Assembly (NCBI GenBank): GCA_928212115.1 | Contig: CAKMRJ010005634.1 | Location: 250,488,656 to 250,552,655, forward strand | DNA length: 64,000 nt | Reading direction: 5' to 3' | Source: Lactuca virosa | Taxonomy: Eukaryota > Streptophyta > Magnoliopsida > Asterales > Asteraceae | In this document: positions 36,101 to 48,678 of the stretch, piece after piece | Layout of the letters: each line of letters opens with the position of its first letter | Numbering within the stretch: the stretch's first letter is position 1 | Notes under the pieces: generated by a model | Database searches by the model: none | What the model saw: only the letters and a program-made list of their open reading frames with translations | What the model was told of the DNA's origin: nothing | Position numbers and translations under genes: made by a program

Positions 36101-36660
36101 CGCGCTCATTTGAATCACTTCATGGATTTTATCACGAGTGATCATGAGACGATAATATCTTATATTCTTCAAACCTAGAGATATGAGTTGTTACTATGAG
36201 TTGGTTGTACATTGATTGCACGAAAACGCATTCGGTAACTCGATGTTATAAAACGTGCCTTTGTGTATGATTCAACAAGTAGTAGAACAAGCCATATGAG
36301 TCGAAGTTTATCCATTCCTTTTACCTTCGGGATAAAAGCGATATCTGTGGGCTCCTCGATGATTTAGTGATGACACATGTGAGTGCTTGGCCAAGCCAGG
36401 ACTGATTTAATTTGTTCAATCAGTCAGTCGTCATAAATCAGAAATCGGGAAACAACAAATGGACAGAGAGAATGATTTACAATCCATGTCTCAGTCCATA
36501 TGATATCTAGAATGGAGGAATATATGATCTCTTATCTAATGGACAAGTCATTGACAAAGGTCAGAGCTCATCGACAAGGTCAGAGTTCGACAACGGCTTT
36601 TGAGAGCTACGATTGCTAGTTGGTTTTTGAAGTCATACTCAATAATAGTTTTAGACTTAT
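33131..36660 (+). pseudogene. Copia element E degenerate pol region
   Basis: No long open frame. Isolated remnants are recognisable, for example VPFALGTGSI around 35080-35100 (reverse-transcriptase region), and the order fits a decayed copia pol. A third copy of the GGAGCGTG...GGTTAACCGGCACA motif lies at 34401-34428. With near-identical LTRs but unusable coding sequence, E probably moved by borrowing proteins from other copies. Confidence 0.55.
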
Positions 36661-37445
36661 CCAAGTGGGAGACTGTTGGATTAGTGTCTAAGTCCATAAC
36701 TATAATTGGTAAGACTTGACCCGACTCGGCATGGTCCATTTGGGTTGCATGGCATCAGGACATTTGGATAGACCTTTTGTGAGAAGAAGACATTTGTGAC
36801 ATATTAATATATTATAAGTTCTAATATATTAATATGAAATCATGTTATTTAATTAGTATTGATCAAGAATTATTTTGGACTTAATTTAGTGATCAAAAGA
36901 GACTAATTAAATATATAGGGATTGATTGTGTAAATCATTCATTCTTATATATGTGGGCTTATGATCCAAGATTCCTTATGTTGGGTTTAACCCATGTGGT
37001 GACCCATGGATACTCCATGGAGGTTAAAACCCATGGAGCATAAGGAATGGGTAAAGTCATGGGTTACATGGAGTAACCCTAATGTGCACACTATATAAGG
37101 ACCCCTTTAGCTCAAGAATTTGACACAAGTGATACATATGTGAGGGCTAGTCAATTTGAGCTTGGAGTGTCTTCTTCTCATGGTTATTCCAAGTGTTCAT
37201 GATGTTGTGTGAACCATTTGAGGTGTCACACTTGGGGAACTAGGCTCTCAAGCTTCATGGAGTCAAGCAACAACAACAAGGTATGTATTCTATCTGTTTT
37301 ATTACTCTAGTATCAATGTTTTGGTATGCTAGTTAGGATAATACCTTGGATATTCATATTTGTATGTATAATAGAGAAAACATAGATCCAAGGTATTTAG
37401 GGTTGCATGTACACTTAGGAGTGTTAGAATGCGCAAAACCCAACA
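36661..37445 (+). mobile_element. Copia element E PPT and 3' LTR (772 bp)
   Basis: CCAAGTGGGAGAC (36661-36673) is the PPT. The LTR runs 36674-37445 from TGTTGGATTAG to ACCCAACA. It is followed by GAGCG, the second copy of the target duplication, after which the RNase H of gypsy D continues. Confidence 0.93.
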
Positions 37446-39244
37446 GAGCGGGCACGCCATCGCTTATGCCTCGAGGCAGTTAAAGCCTCACGAGGCGAAT
37501 TAAACGACCTGGAGTTGGGGGCAGTTGTTTTTGCCCTCAAGATTTGGCGACACTACCTTTATGAGGTCCGTTGTACAATTTACATGGATCACAAGAACAT
37601 GAGGTACTTGATGGACCAGCAAAATCTGAACATGAGACAACGACAGTGGTTGGACGTGGTGAAGGATTACGATTGCGAGATCCTCTACCACCTGGGGAAG
37701 GCCAATGTTATGGCCGATGCACTTAGACGAAAGGCATTTATGGATCCTATCAGATACATCTGCCTGAGGATGAAAGTAGTGACCTCGATTTTGGAACAGA
37801 TTCGGGAGGCTCAGCAGGAGGCTATGAAGGAGGAACATCGGAAGAGTGAGCGTATCGTGGGATAGATTTCCTCCTTCGACTATGATAGCCGTGGGCTAGT
37901 GACACTCTATCGTAGAGTGTGGGTTCCGTACACGGGCAGTGTGCACCAAATCCTGATGGAGGAGGTTCACAAATCTAGATTTTCCATCCATCCCGGGGCG
38001 ACAAAGATGTATAAAGATCTCTGTCCTGATTCGGTGGCCCTGCATGAAGCGGGATGTAGCCTGGTACGTCGAGAGGTGCTTGACCTGCAGGAAGGTCAAG
38101 GCCGAACACCAGATACCTCCTGGAAAGACGCATCCATTGGATATCCCTGTGTGGAATTAGGAGGATATTACAATGGACTTCATTATGAAGTTACCTCGAA
38201 CGGTGCGTGGAGTTGACGCGATATGGGTCATCGTGGATCGGGTGACCAAGAGCGCCCATTTCATACCGATTTAGGAAAGTATTTCGGCCGAGAAGATGAC
38301 AGAAATGTACATGAGGGAGGTAGTAGCTCGACACGGGGTGCCAGTTTCTATGATTTCTAATAGGGATGTGCGGTTCACTTCCAGATTCTGGAAGAAATTT
38401 CATGACGAATTGGGTACTCGTCTGCACTTCTGCACGACTTTCCACCCACAGACGGATGGTCTGAGCGAGCGGACCATCTAGACCTTGGAGGATATGCTGC
38501 GGGCGTGCGTTCTAAACTTCGGTGGTAGCTGGGATACCTACCTTCCTTTGGCAGAGTTTTCTCATAATAATAGCTACCACACCAGTATCGACCGGCCTCC
38601 CTTCGAGATGCTTTACGGGAGGAACTGCAGGACCCCCAATATGTTGGGGTGCGGTTGGACAAAGAGTCATGGGGAGTACCGAGGTGGTACTCAAGATGAC
38701 GGAGAAGATCCAGCACGTCCGGAGTAGATTCCAGACTGCCCAGAGTCGGTAGAAGAGCTACGCCGACAGACGCCGATCGGACTTGGAGTTTCAGGTCAGC
38801 GATATGGTCCTTCTGAAGGTGTCACCTTGGAAAGGTGTCATCCGCTTTAGGAAACGGGGCAAGATGGGCCCCAGGTATATCGGACCTTTCAGGGTGGTAA
38901 CACGGGTGGGCAAGGTAGCATATCGGTTGGATCTTCCGGAGGAGCTTAGACAGATCCACATCACTTTTCATGTTTCGCAACTGCGGAAGTGCATAGCCGG
39001 AGATTCCGCAGTGGTTCCCTTGGAGGACATACAGTTGGATGACCGCCTGAATTACATTGAGAGGCATGTAGCCATTCTCGACAGGAAGACGAAGGCTCTG
39101 AGAAACAAGGAAGTAGAACTTGTTAAGGTGCAGTGGCAACACCGTAAGGGCTTAGAATGGACGTGGGAGCCAGAGGACGAGATGAGGGAGCATTACCCCG
39201 AGTTATTCCCGAGAGCAGTGGCAGACTTCAAGGACGAAGTCTAA
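37446..39244 (+). pseudogene. Gypsy element D: RNase H end, integrase and chromodomain-type tail
   Basis: RNase H continues with WRHYLYEVRC, a DHK box and LVHLGKANVMADAL-like text (37515-37865). The zinc-binding part of integrase follows (HKSRFSIHPGATKMYKDL). The core then shows VARHGVPVSMISNRDVRFTS and FHPQTDGLSERTI (38296-38481), and 38485-38727 continues it. The C-terminal segment 38783-39244 is intact, with GPRYIGPFRVV, HVSQLRKC and WTWEPEDEMREHYPELFPR, as in Tekay-like chromoviruses. In-frame stops and frameshifts (for example 37863, 38213 and 38479) make it non-functional. Confidence 0.88.
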
Positions 39245-39247
39245 TTC

Positions 39248-41260
39248 AAGTGGGGGAGATTTGTAACGTCTGGGATTCATCAGGTATTGTACTGCTTTTT
39301 ATTCAAGTTATAATTATCAAATGTTGGGATTTTTGGGCGAAGCGTACGCTGGGCGTACAGGCTGTACGCACGGCGTACACATATGAGATGCGGATCGGGG
39401 AACTCCCATGCGTACGCTGGGCGTAGGGTGACCAGATGCAAACCCTAAATTTTAGGGTTTGCACCCTATTTAAACAACTTATAACCTTCAAAACCCTTAT
39501 CCCGCCCAACTCGAACCCTAACTCCATTGCATGTATCTTGAGCTTACTTTGAGCATTTTGGTGTTGTTTTGGTGGTTTTGAAGGGAAAAGAGTTTGAAGA
39601 AGGAACAAGGACTTGAAGAGAGCTTGTAGATCCAGGAGATGAACATCTTTTCTGACTCATTTGAGGTATCAAGTTTCAAACTTGACCATTTCATGCTTAG
39701 TTGTAGTTTTGGGGTGTTTTATGTGATATTTTGACTGCATAGTTGAGGTTTCTTGTATTTTGGTAGTTCCAGCCCATAAGAGCTATCCTTTTGAGCTCTT
39801 GGAAGCATTTAGAGTCATAAAAATTGTACCTTGATGGTTAAGCCACAACCATGCAAGTGTTAGAGGGTCACAAAGTGTGTTTAAGGACTTAAGTCATGTC
39901 TTAACCCCCATCCATGCATGCAAAGACATAAAGTTTGTAACTTTATGGTTTAGGACGTCTTAAAGGACCTGGATCTATGTTTTGGACGTGAGGACTTAAT
40001 GTATTAAGTCACAAAAGGAGTTCTAAGGAAACTGGTAGTACGTTGGGCGTACACCTGGTACGTTGCGCGTACTGGGTCAATTTCCCGCTTCTGGTCAAGG
40101 CTAGCATACGCCGGGCGTACGTGCCAGGTACGTCGCACGTACGCATATAAAGTGGTTAACATGGGTTTTTGGACCTTAGAAGATTGGGCCTGGATTTGTT
40201 GCGCCTCATGGCCCACAGTGGAGTAAGGTCACTAGGCCTAGAACTGAGATTTATGGTATTGGGCCTTTTGGGGCTTATTGGGCTTTAAATCTTAAAGTAA
40301 TGGGCTTGGGCCTTAAATTAATTATGGATTGGACCTTGGGAGAAAAGACCCATTAGGGCAAGGACTAGGGGACCTTGCCTTGGGACATGAATTAGAAGTT
40401 GGGACATAAGAGAGTTATACTTGGACCCAATAACTAACTAGGGGACTTGTTATGATTTAGGGAGAGGAGTCCCGAGCGATCCGAGGAGTACGATTTCGGT
40501 ATACAGTTGAGGTGAGTTACCTTCCTATATGAGTGGGTCGAAGGCACCAATGTCGGCCCACTAGTAGTTGTTTGTAGTAGAGATGATTGTCTTTGTGATA
40601 ATTTTATGGTATTCCACTACTTGTTATGTTTTACGTGCTTATTTGCTACGATATTATGTGGTAGTGGTAGGGGTGAAATAGACCAGTATCCGGTTGGAAT
40701 AGACCAAAGGGTAGGCTAACACCCAGATATGCTCGGCTATATCCGGTTGGAATAGACCTAAGGGGAGGCTAGCACCCAGATATACTCGGTAGTATCCGGT
40801 TGGAATAGACCAAAGGGGGGCTAACACCCATATATGCTCGACAGTATCCGGTTGGAATAGACTGAAGGGGAGGCCAGCACCTAGATATGCTCGGCAGTAT
40901 CCGGTTGAGATAGACCAAAAGGGAGGTCGGCACCCAGATATGCTTGGCAATTTATTTGTTGTATGGTATGTGGTATGATGGGGGAACTCACTAAGCTTCA
41001 TGCTTATGGTTTTCAGTTTTGGTTTCAGGTACCTCTTCTTCGAAAGGAAAGGAGCCGACATGATTGCAGCGCATCACACTATGATTTTCCGCACATGAGA
41101 TCTTTGGGAGTTGTACTTTGATGTTGTTTTATTAAGACATGTTTTGATTATTGACATATTGGTTTGATATGGGATACCACTATGGAAGTTTTCAGACTAT
41201 TGGTTTTATAATTACTTAATTAAAAATGAAATTTTTGGTCTTGAATTTTGGGATGTTACA
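39248..41260 (+). mobile_element. Gypsy element D PPT and 3' LTR (1,999 bp)
   Basis: The PPT AAGTGGGGGAGA (39248-39259) precedes the LTR 39262-41260, TGTAACGTC to GGATGTTACA. The core promoter GCACCCTATTTAAAC is near 39461. GTACGC..GCGTAC-type palindromes cluster at 39345-39425 and 40030-40145. A 53-bp minisatellite is at 40688-40955. The 5' LTR is missing. The right end abuts the truncated LTR of element G. Confidence 0.9.
40688..40955 (+). repeat. 53-bp minisatellite in the D LTR, five copies
   Basis: The phrase ATCCGGTTGGAATAGAC starts at 40688, 40741, 40794, 40846 and 40899, a period of 52-53 bp. Other gypsy LTRs here (J, C, and the remnant at 29276) have unrelated-length arrays built on the same GGTTGGAAT or CTGGATTGC words at a similar LTR position. 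Confidence 0.92.
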
Positions 41261-42850
41261 AGCATGCAATGGGTCCACATCTAACAGATTAGATTACCTT
41301 TGAGCCCACAACATAAGCATGGCTTGCCCCCTGGGCCCACAGCTTATGTCTGGCTTGTTCCCCAACCCTCAGTACGAGCCTGGCATGCCTTACCCGGCCC
41401 TCAGCTCGTATCTGGAATGCTCATGAGCCCTTGGTATGAGTCTGGCATGCCCTTCCTAGACCTCAACTCATATCTAGTATGCTCCAAGGTTTGTTGGCTA
41501 CAACACAAAGCAGTACAACCTCAACCCAACCCACACCATATGTCGACATATAACATATAATATCATATACAGATAAACAGGCAATATCACAGGTAGTCCT
41601 ACAGATCTACCAAACTAGCATATTGAAACTAGCATGCATATCTACTCTATACTCAGCATACACAATATCAGGTTATCAAGCCAATGGGTCGGCCTTGGTG
41701 CCTTCGACCCGAAAGTATAGCGAGGAAGACTCACCTCACAAGCTGGACCGAACCGATAAGGTCCAACTCTGAATCTCAGCTCTCTAATCGAAACCTACAT
41801 CCACCAAGTGACCATTCCATAAAAATATCGAAATACCCAAAATTCCCTCACAAGTCAAACTTGGTCAACCATGGTCAAAGTCGAAGTCAATGGTCAAGGT
41901 CAACAGTCCATGTTGACCCAACACGCCATGTTTCGATGGTAATCAGATAGTCGGGAGAACCCCATCGATGGTAATCAGTTGTTCCTTCGATTCCAGGGAC
42001 TCTAAGGCTCAAATCTAAACTCAAATGCTATCTAAAATGATAATGTTTCCAACTTTATTCATTGGAGTTATTCCAAGTGTTCAAAAACCCATCTACAAGG
42101 CTTGAAGATTCAAGGGCTTAACCATTAAGCACAAAATCCTTGAAATCTGGAACCTAATATTTCCAGAAGAGATTCTAGCCTCAAAATCATCCCAAAGGTT
42201 GGTGATTTATATAAATGCATGTCCAATGCATGTCTTGAACCCAAAATGGGTCAAAAGGGGAAAATATGACCTAAAATCCAAGCATGGCATCAAAACTTGG
42301 CTGATGACCGGATCCAAGCCACTACAAGGTCACCTTGACCTGGAGATAAAGTTGCAAACTTTATGAGACCCATCCATTGCAACATCCAAGAATAAGGAAA
42401 AAAATGGACAAAACTAGCTACATAGAGGAATAAAAATCGGATCTTGGACACTTACAAAGGTCCAGAAGAATGCCAAACTGAAGATGAGAGCTATGCTTGC
42501 TAGATCCTTGCTTCCTTCTTCCAATTTTCTTCTTCTTTTGCTCCAAAATACTACACTAGCTCACAAATGGGAGGGAAGGATGATTAAGGTTCACAAGGCC
42601 GATATGGGGGGGGGGGGGGGTTTGGAAGCTGATAAAAGATCATCCCTAGGGACTTAAGGAGATTATACAGGGTGCAAAACCCTAAAATTTAGGGTTTCTA
42701 ATCCAACCGCCAACATGCTGTGTTTCCCTCACCAACACGTCGTGTTGGTCCATAAAAACATGCGGCCCAAAAGTTCTTTAACACGCAGTGTTCCAAAGGA
42801 AAAACATGCTTAAAGGAATAAATCTCATACCTAGAAATCGGGATATTACA
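41261..42850 (-). mobile_element. Gypsy element G: truncated 3' LTR, minus orientation
   Basis: The right end (LTR start on minus) is TGTAATATCCCGA at 42850, next to a reversed PPT (CTCTCCCCCACTT, 42852-42864). The left end is cut by element D. It contains AACACGNNGTGTT-type palindromes at 42710-42795, a possible core promoter with GGGTGCAAAACCC near 42670, and a G14 run near 42606-42619. Confidence 0.8.
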
Positions 42851-42869
42851 ACTCTCCCCCACTTAGACT

Positions 42870-44823
42870 AGGCTTCGTCCTCAAAGGCTGCTGCGGTGAA
42901 CAAATCCAGATAATGCTCCCACATCTCAACCTCCGGCTCCCAGGTCCACTCAGAGCCCCTCCGGTGCTGCCACCGTACCTTTACCAAAGGTACTTACTTG
43001 CTACGCAAAACATTTACCTTCCTTTCCAAAATAGCTACCGGCCTCTCGACATAGTTCTGGCGCTCATCAACCTGAATATCGTCCAATGATACCACTGCAT
43101 CCTCATCCAATACGCACTTTGACAGCTACGAAACATGGAAAGTGATATGAATCTGACTAAGCTCCTCAGGAAGATCCAATCTATAAGTAACCTTGCCAAC
43201 CCTGCCAATAACCCGGAATGGCCCAAAATACCGAGGACCCAATTTCCCCCTCTTTCTGAAGAGAAGCACACCTTTCCAAGGTGAGACTTTCAATAACACC
43301 ATTTTGCCGACCTAAAACTCCAACTCGGATCGGCGTCGATCGACATATCTCTTCTGTCGACTCGAAGCAGTCTGCAACCTCTTCCTGATCTACTGAATCA
43401 TCCCCGTAGTCTGAAGGACCACCTCGGTCGGCCCCATAACCCTGTGACCAACTTCACCCCAGTAGACTGGGGTACGATATCTTTGCCCATACAAGAGATC
43501 AAAAGGCAGAGCACCAATGCTGGAGTGAAAATTGTTGTTGTAGGAGAACTCCGACAGAGGTAGGTAGGAGTCCCAGCTCCCACAAAAATCAATGAAACAG
43601 GCTCGCAACATATCCTCAAGAGTCTGTATCGTCCGCTCGCTCTGGCCGTCGGTCTGCGGATGATAAGCTGTGCAGAAATGCAACTTCGTACCCAGCTCCT
43701 CATGAAACTTCTGCCAAAATTGAGAGGTGAACCGAACATCACAGTCTGAAACAATAGAGACCGGAACCCCATGACAAGCAACGATCTCGCGAATATACAC
43801 ATCGACTAGATTTTCGGCCGAATAACTCTCTCAAACCGCCAGAAAATGGGCACTCTTGGTCAATCGATCCACGATGACCCAAATAGCATCAAAACCCTTT
43901 GTCGTCTTTGGCAATTTGGTGATGAAGTCCATCAAAATATGCTCTCATTTCCACATGGAAACCTCCAGAGGCTGCAGCTTGCCATGCGACCTCTGATGAT
44001 CGGCCTTGACCATCCTGCAGGTCATGCACCTCTCCACATACCAGGCTATCTCCTTCTTCATGCATGCCCACCAATAACTCAATCTCAGATCCCGGTACAT
44101 CTTGGTGGCCCCTAGATAAATAGAGAAATGAGACTTATGAGCCTCTTCCATCACAATCTGTCTGACCCCACCAGACATAGGAACCCAAACCCGACCATAA
44201 CGGGTCTACAAACCACGACTATCCGAAACAAATCTGGTGATCTCACCCCTGATCCTTTCAATCTTCCAATTCTCTTCCCGAACACCCTTGGCCTGAGCCT
44301 ATCTAATCAATCCCACAAGTGGAGAATCCACTGATATCCTCATACATGACACCCCATCCGAATGCCCAACTGAATTGCAGCTCAAGGCATCCGCCACCAC
44401 TTTCACTTTACCCGGATGGTAAAGGATCTCGCAGTCATAATCCTTGACTACGTCAAGCCACTTGCACTGCCTCATGTTCAGGTTCGTCTGATCCATAATG
44501 TGTCTCAAGCTCTTGTGATCCGTGTAGATAGTACAACGGACCCCATAAAGATAATGCCTCCAAATCTTGAGGGAAAAAACCATAACCCCCAACTCAAGAT
44601 CATGCGTGGGATATCTCGACTCATGCAGCTTCAGCTGCCGTGAAAAATATGCTATCACCCGTCCTCTCGGCATGAGGACTGCTCCGAAACCAGTGACGGA
44701 TGTATCACAGAAAACCACAAAATCCTCAATTCCCTCCAGGAGGGTCAAAATTGGGGCCTCGCATAGCCTCTGCCGAAGGGTCTCGAATGCTGACTGCTGC
44801 TCGGGGCCCCATCGGAAATTCAC
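42870..44823 (-). pseudogene. Gypsy element G: RNase H, integrase and chromodomain-type tail
   Basis: On the minus strand, in order: RNase H (44823-44299, open 174 codons, FVVFCDTSVTGFGAVLMPRG, TDHKSLRHIMDQ), integrase zinc region (44178-43945, with CMTCRMVKADHQ), integrase core (43800-43390, open 136 codons, VACHGVPVSIVSDCDVRFTS, YHPQTDGQSERTIQTL, then YWGEVGHRVMGP), and the C-terminal tail down to about 42900. Frameshifts and stops separate the blocks. The reverse transcriptase is missing because the element ends at 44853, where Sirevirus H begins. Confidence 0.85.
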
Positions 44824-44853
44824 CCCTTCCTCGTCAGACGACTGAGGGATACT

Positions 44854-45522
44854 TGTTAAAGAAAAAAGTGACCCTCTTAAACTTAACGATCCGTAGTCCT
44901 AATTTGCTACCGTATCTTCTTTGGCTACCGCAATCAGTTTTGCTACTGTAATGGATGTTTGTCTACCGCACTTGAAGATGATGTTTTGAGAACCGGAGTG
45001 AACCGCAACTACTACTACCGCAGTGAATACCTATTTGTTACGTCAACTAACTTAGTGTGTTAGCATTACTTTGTCCAGTGAACCTTGCATGGTCACTTAA
45101 GTCAGTAGTTTATTATTATTTATTCCAGATGTAACTTTTTGAGACTCTATAAATAAAGTCTTCGTCTTCATGTATCTTTACCAATTCTTACCACTTCTTA
45201 ACGATCATTTGAAACTTCACTGAAATACAAAGATCATTCTCTCAAATCTCTATCTTATCTAATATTCGATATCCTCTTCGCCTTAAACTAATCACACATA
45301 CTAACTTGTGTTTGAATGCAAACCTCGTTATGAATCATTTTGGTGTATACTTGATATAACTTGTTGTCATTTACATTTCCTTTACTTTTCCGCAACTAAC
45401 TATCTAACATTTCTAACTTTATTATTGTTGAGCTAACTTGATCCTTGAGATTAACTTATTCCGCAACTATTATATTGTACTAACGTTTGTTCAAGTGTTT
45501 TTCCCAAGTTTTTCTCTCAACA
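44854..45522 (+). mobile_element. Sirevirus H 5' LTR (669 bp)
   Basis: TGTTAAAGAAA to TCTCTCAACA, followed two bases later by a PBS. It carries a CTATAAATAAAG core promoter near 45151. The left border is inferred from the TG/CA rule and from the end of element G. The 3' LTR is not in the window, presumably beyond element I. Confidence 0.75.
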
Positions 45523-45524
45523 AT

Positions 45525-45537
45525 TGGTATCAGAGCC
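45525..45537 (+). other. Primer-binding site of Sirevirus H
   Basis: TGGTATCAGAGCC, complementary to initiator-methionine tRNA. Confidence 0.9.
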
Positions 45538-45642
45538 AAAGTGTTGTTTTTTAAACAAAACTCTGATTTTGAAAAGTCTTTTATACCACTAAAGCTCATT
45601 CTTTAAAAAAAACAAACAAACAAACAAAAAATCAAAGGAAAT

Positions 45643-47411
45643 ATGGCACAAGCTTTATCATTGAACATTTCGAACAGTGTTGGAGGCTCGAACGGAGCAC
45701 CACTACTTGTTGCAAATGAATACCACCATTGATCACAAAGAATGGAAAGGTATCGTAAGAGGCTCGGAAGAGACGTGTGGAGATCGGTGGAAGAAGGACC
45801 TCATGTCCCTGTTCTTACTCCTATTCAAGCAGATGGTGCTCAAGCATGACTAGGTGGAGGTCAGGCCGCAATGAATCGGCCAACCAAAGATGATCTCGAC
45901 AAAATGGAGAACGATGCCATAGCCTTCTATGAAATCTCTTATGGTGTTGCACTTGATAATTTCGACATCGTCATCAACTGTAAATCTGCTAAGGAAATCT
46001 AGGATATGCTCAAGAATCTCTATCAAGGGTCAGAACAAGCTAAAGATAAGAAACTCACCACGTCTCTCAATGAGTTTAACAACTTTAAAGCTCTTCCTGG
46101 TGAAAGTCTTGATGACTCGTTCAAACGATTTAATCTCATCATCACAAAGTTATCAAATGTTGGTACAGTTCGAAGCAATCATGAAACAAATCTACAGTTT
46201 CTCAATGGTTTGGGAAGATATTGGTCTACTGCAAAGAGATAGAAAGATTCATACTTTGTATTTGTTCAAGCTGTATGGAGAACTTCTGGCACAAGAATCA
46301 ACCATGCTGAAAGATTGTGCTGATCTCGATGGTCCACTTGCCCTGATAGCTCAAACTCCACAAGTCAAAACTCAACAGTTCTCATACCCTACTGAACCAT
46401 CCTACCCACTTTCACATGACAACCCACCACAGTCATATGAAACTGATGCTGAAATGGATGACGAAAAAGAATTACAAAATGTCATTGCTTCGGTTAGCCA
46501 ACAGTTCAATAGGCTACCACCACCATCATTTCATAAAAATCAACAGCTAACAAAACCATCTTTTAACCGCAACTTCAATCCGCAGTCTAACCACTCACAA
46601 TATGCTTGAAACCGACAACATCCACATCACCCACATAATGCACATCATTCCAAAGAGGGACCACAGTCCAACAAATCAACAGACTCTGGTACCTCAACTG
46701 AAGAGAAAAGTGAAGTCATTATCTTCCACAAGTGTCATAAAGAGAATCACTTTGCAAAGGATTGCAAAGAAAATGTGGTTAAGGACAAGGCATTCTACCT
46801 TAGAATTGCCCAAGAGATGGAAGAAAAAGAAAAGGCAAGAGCATATGTTGCTCAAGTTAAGAGGGATCATCAAGTGTGGTCATCCGGAGATGAGGATGAA
46901 GATCTTAACAACAACAAGAGAAAAGGGAAGATCTGCATGGTTGCGGCTGTTGAAGAGGACGGATCGACGAACTTGGAGAGGAACCACTGCTACATGGCCA
47001 AAGATGGCACTCTCAGTATTGTCGAATAGGTAAAAATCATGATCCATTCTAATAATTTCAGCATGCATGATTGTGAACCATACATAGAAAGACTTAATGA
47101 CACGTGTGTTGTCGTCCTTTCAGACTATAACAAAGCACTAGATGAAAAGAATATAGCATCCCAAGAGCTATATCATGTGAGAGGAAGACTTGAGGATAAG
47201 AGACTTAAAGTTGCCATGCTAGAAAGATTTGTTGTTAGAAAAGGATGCTAGGATGTTGAATGAAACTCAGTTAGATATTGCTTTAAATCAAAGGTATTTA
47301 GCCCATAAAGAAATTGTACGTTTGAATCAATTAATAGAAAAGCTTTTTAATGAAACTAAAGCAATTCAAAATGTAGTGAACAATGGGACCGTAGACAACA
47401 CCTATAACTAG
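45643..47411 (+). pseudogene. Sirevirus H gag
   Basis: Starts ATGGCACAAGC (45643). A copia gag (UBN2-type) core is at about 45900-46240, followed by a Pro/Gln-rich segment (46380-46610). The zinc knuckle FHKCHKENHFAKDC (near 46735) has its first Cys replaced by Phe. An acidic/Lys-rich stretch (46775-47029) follows. Charged coiled-coil-like frames at 47039-47251 and 47229-47411 complete it. In-frame stops (for example 45732, 45850 and 46002) and several frameshifts break it. Confidence 0.8.
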
Positions 47412-48678
47412 GGATGGTCCAATAGGTACTCAACGGATGAGAAATCAACTCCCCGGTTCAATGCTAACCGACCATATGTCCCACCTGATCATGAGTTTCA
47501 TTATCCAGTCAATGATAAAACTTTCCCCGAAGACATAAGATACCACTTCGGTAGACTTCATGAACTGAGTAACAATTGTGTCATCGAGGAAATTCTTCCT
47601 GAATCCTCGGGTAATAAAAGTGATCAATTACCCATCATTGGCACAATTTCTCCCGATTCTCAGTCTTCTTCAGATGTGGATGAAGAAATCATTGTGGAAG
47701 GACCAGAAGTAGTTGTAAATTGTCCATCCTTGCCTTACATAAAGTGTACCAATAATGAACCATCTTTGACATAATCTGTGGTAGTCCAGTCATCCGCACC
47801 GCAGACCGCAGTCAAAAGCAGAGTGACCATTCAGCCCATCCTTCATTAATTATTAATTGAAAATTTTGAATATGGTCAATGTTCACAGAGTCCTAAACTC
47901 TCTAGTTCAGATGACTCAAGTCCTCTTTTTTCAAATCATTCAAAGGTTTTCAAGAAACCGCAGTTAAACATTTCTGACTGCGGTTCTCCAAAAACTCAAG
48001 CAAAATTAGCTTTCAAAGAGGAACTCAGATCCCGAAGTAAAAAGCGGGATACTGATCACAAAAACAAAACTTTCAAACAAGCCAAGATTTCAAATCAAAA
48101 GAACTTAGAAAAACCCACCGCTGTCAAAAATCTTTCAAAAAATACGGCAATCAAAGGATCAAACAAAAATGAATGTACAGTGCCAAACACCTTTTCAAAC
48201 TCTCCTAAAAATTTCCAAAAGAAAGTCACGTCTTTTCAAAAATATTCCTTAAACGATCCAAGGTGGAAAGGTATTTCACCAACTCCTGAACCTTCAAAAT
48301 CACTTCAATCAGTAGTCAGGTCAAAACTTAGGAGTAATTCACGTGCAAAAGCTTTTTCAAATCCCAAGGGCACTACAGCCAAAAACCACCTACGGACCGG
48401 ACACAAGACTTAAACTACACCCTCCGGACCGTTGACCAAGTACGGTGTCCGGAAAAACAAGAAAAATCTCTCCTTTGGATTTTATCCACTAAAAATGTCT
48501 CGTTCCATCCAACCTCGTAACACCTTAAAAGTCGTAAAACACCCAGGACTAGGTTTAAAAATTGATGTATAACCTATTCCTACAACCCACGTGCATGCAT
48601 CCAGTAAGAAAGTTTCACATGTGACCCTAGGCTCCAAACTTGTGTGGGTGCCCAAACTAACCCGTTAATTTTCAGGCA
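47412..48678 (+). pseudogene. Sirevirus H gag-pol linker region
   Basis: A Lys/Ser/Asn-rich, low-complexity coding remnant with repeated ACCGCAG words and several stops; the longest open stretch is 48180-48413. Sireviruses commonly have such an extended region before protease. No domain is recognised. Confidence 0.5.

Noticed and set aside
38375..38716. Minus-strand frames opposite the D integrase (also 37500-37838 and 38822-39142)
   Set aside because: They are antisense shadows of the gypsy pol, which is clearly read on the plus strand there.
45525..45537. Possible tRNA genes at TGGTATCAGAGCC sites (also 30694 and 61771)
   Set aside because: These are primer-binding sites complementary to the tRNA 3' end, each next to an LTR. 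No cloverleaf surrounds them. I found no tRNA or rRNA gene.
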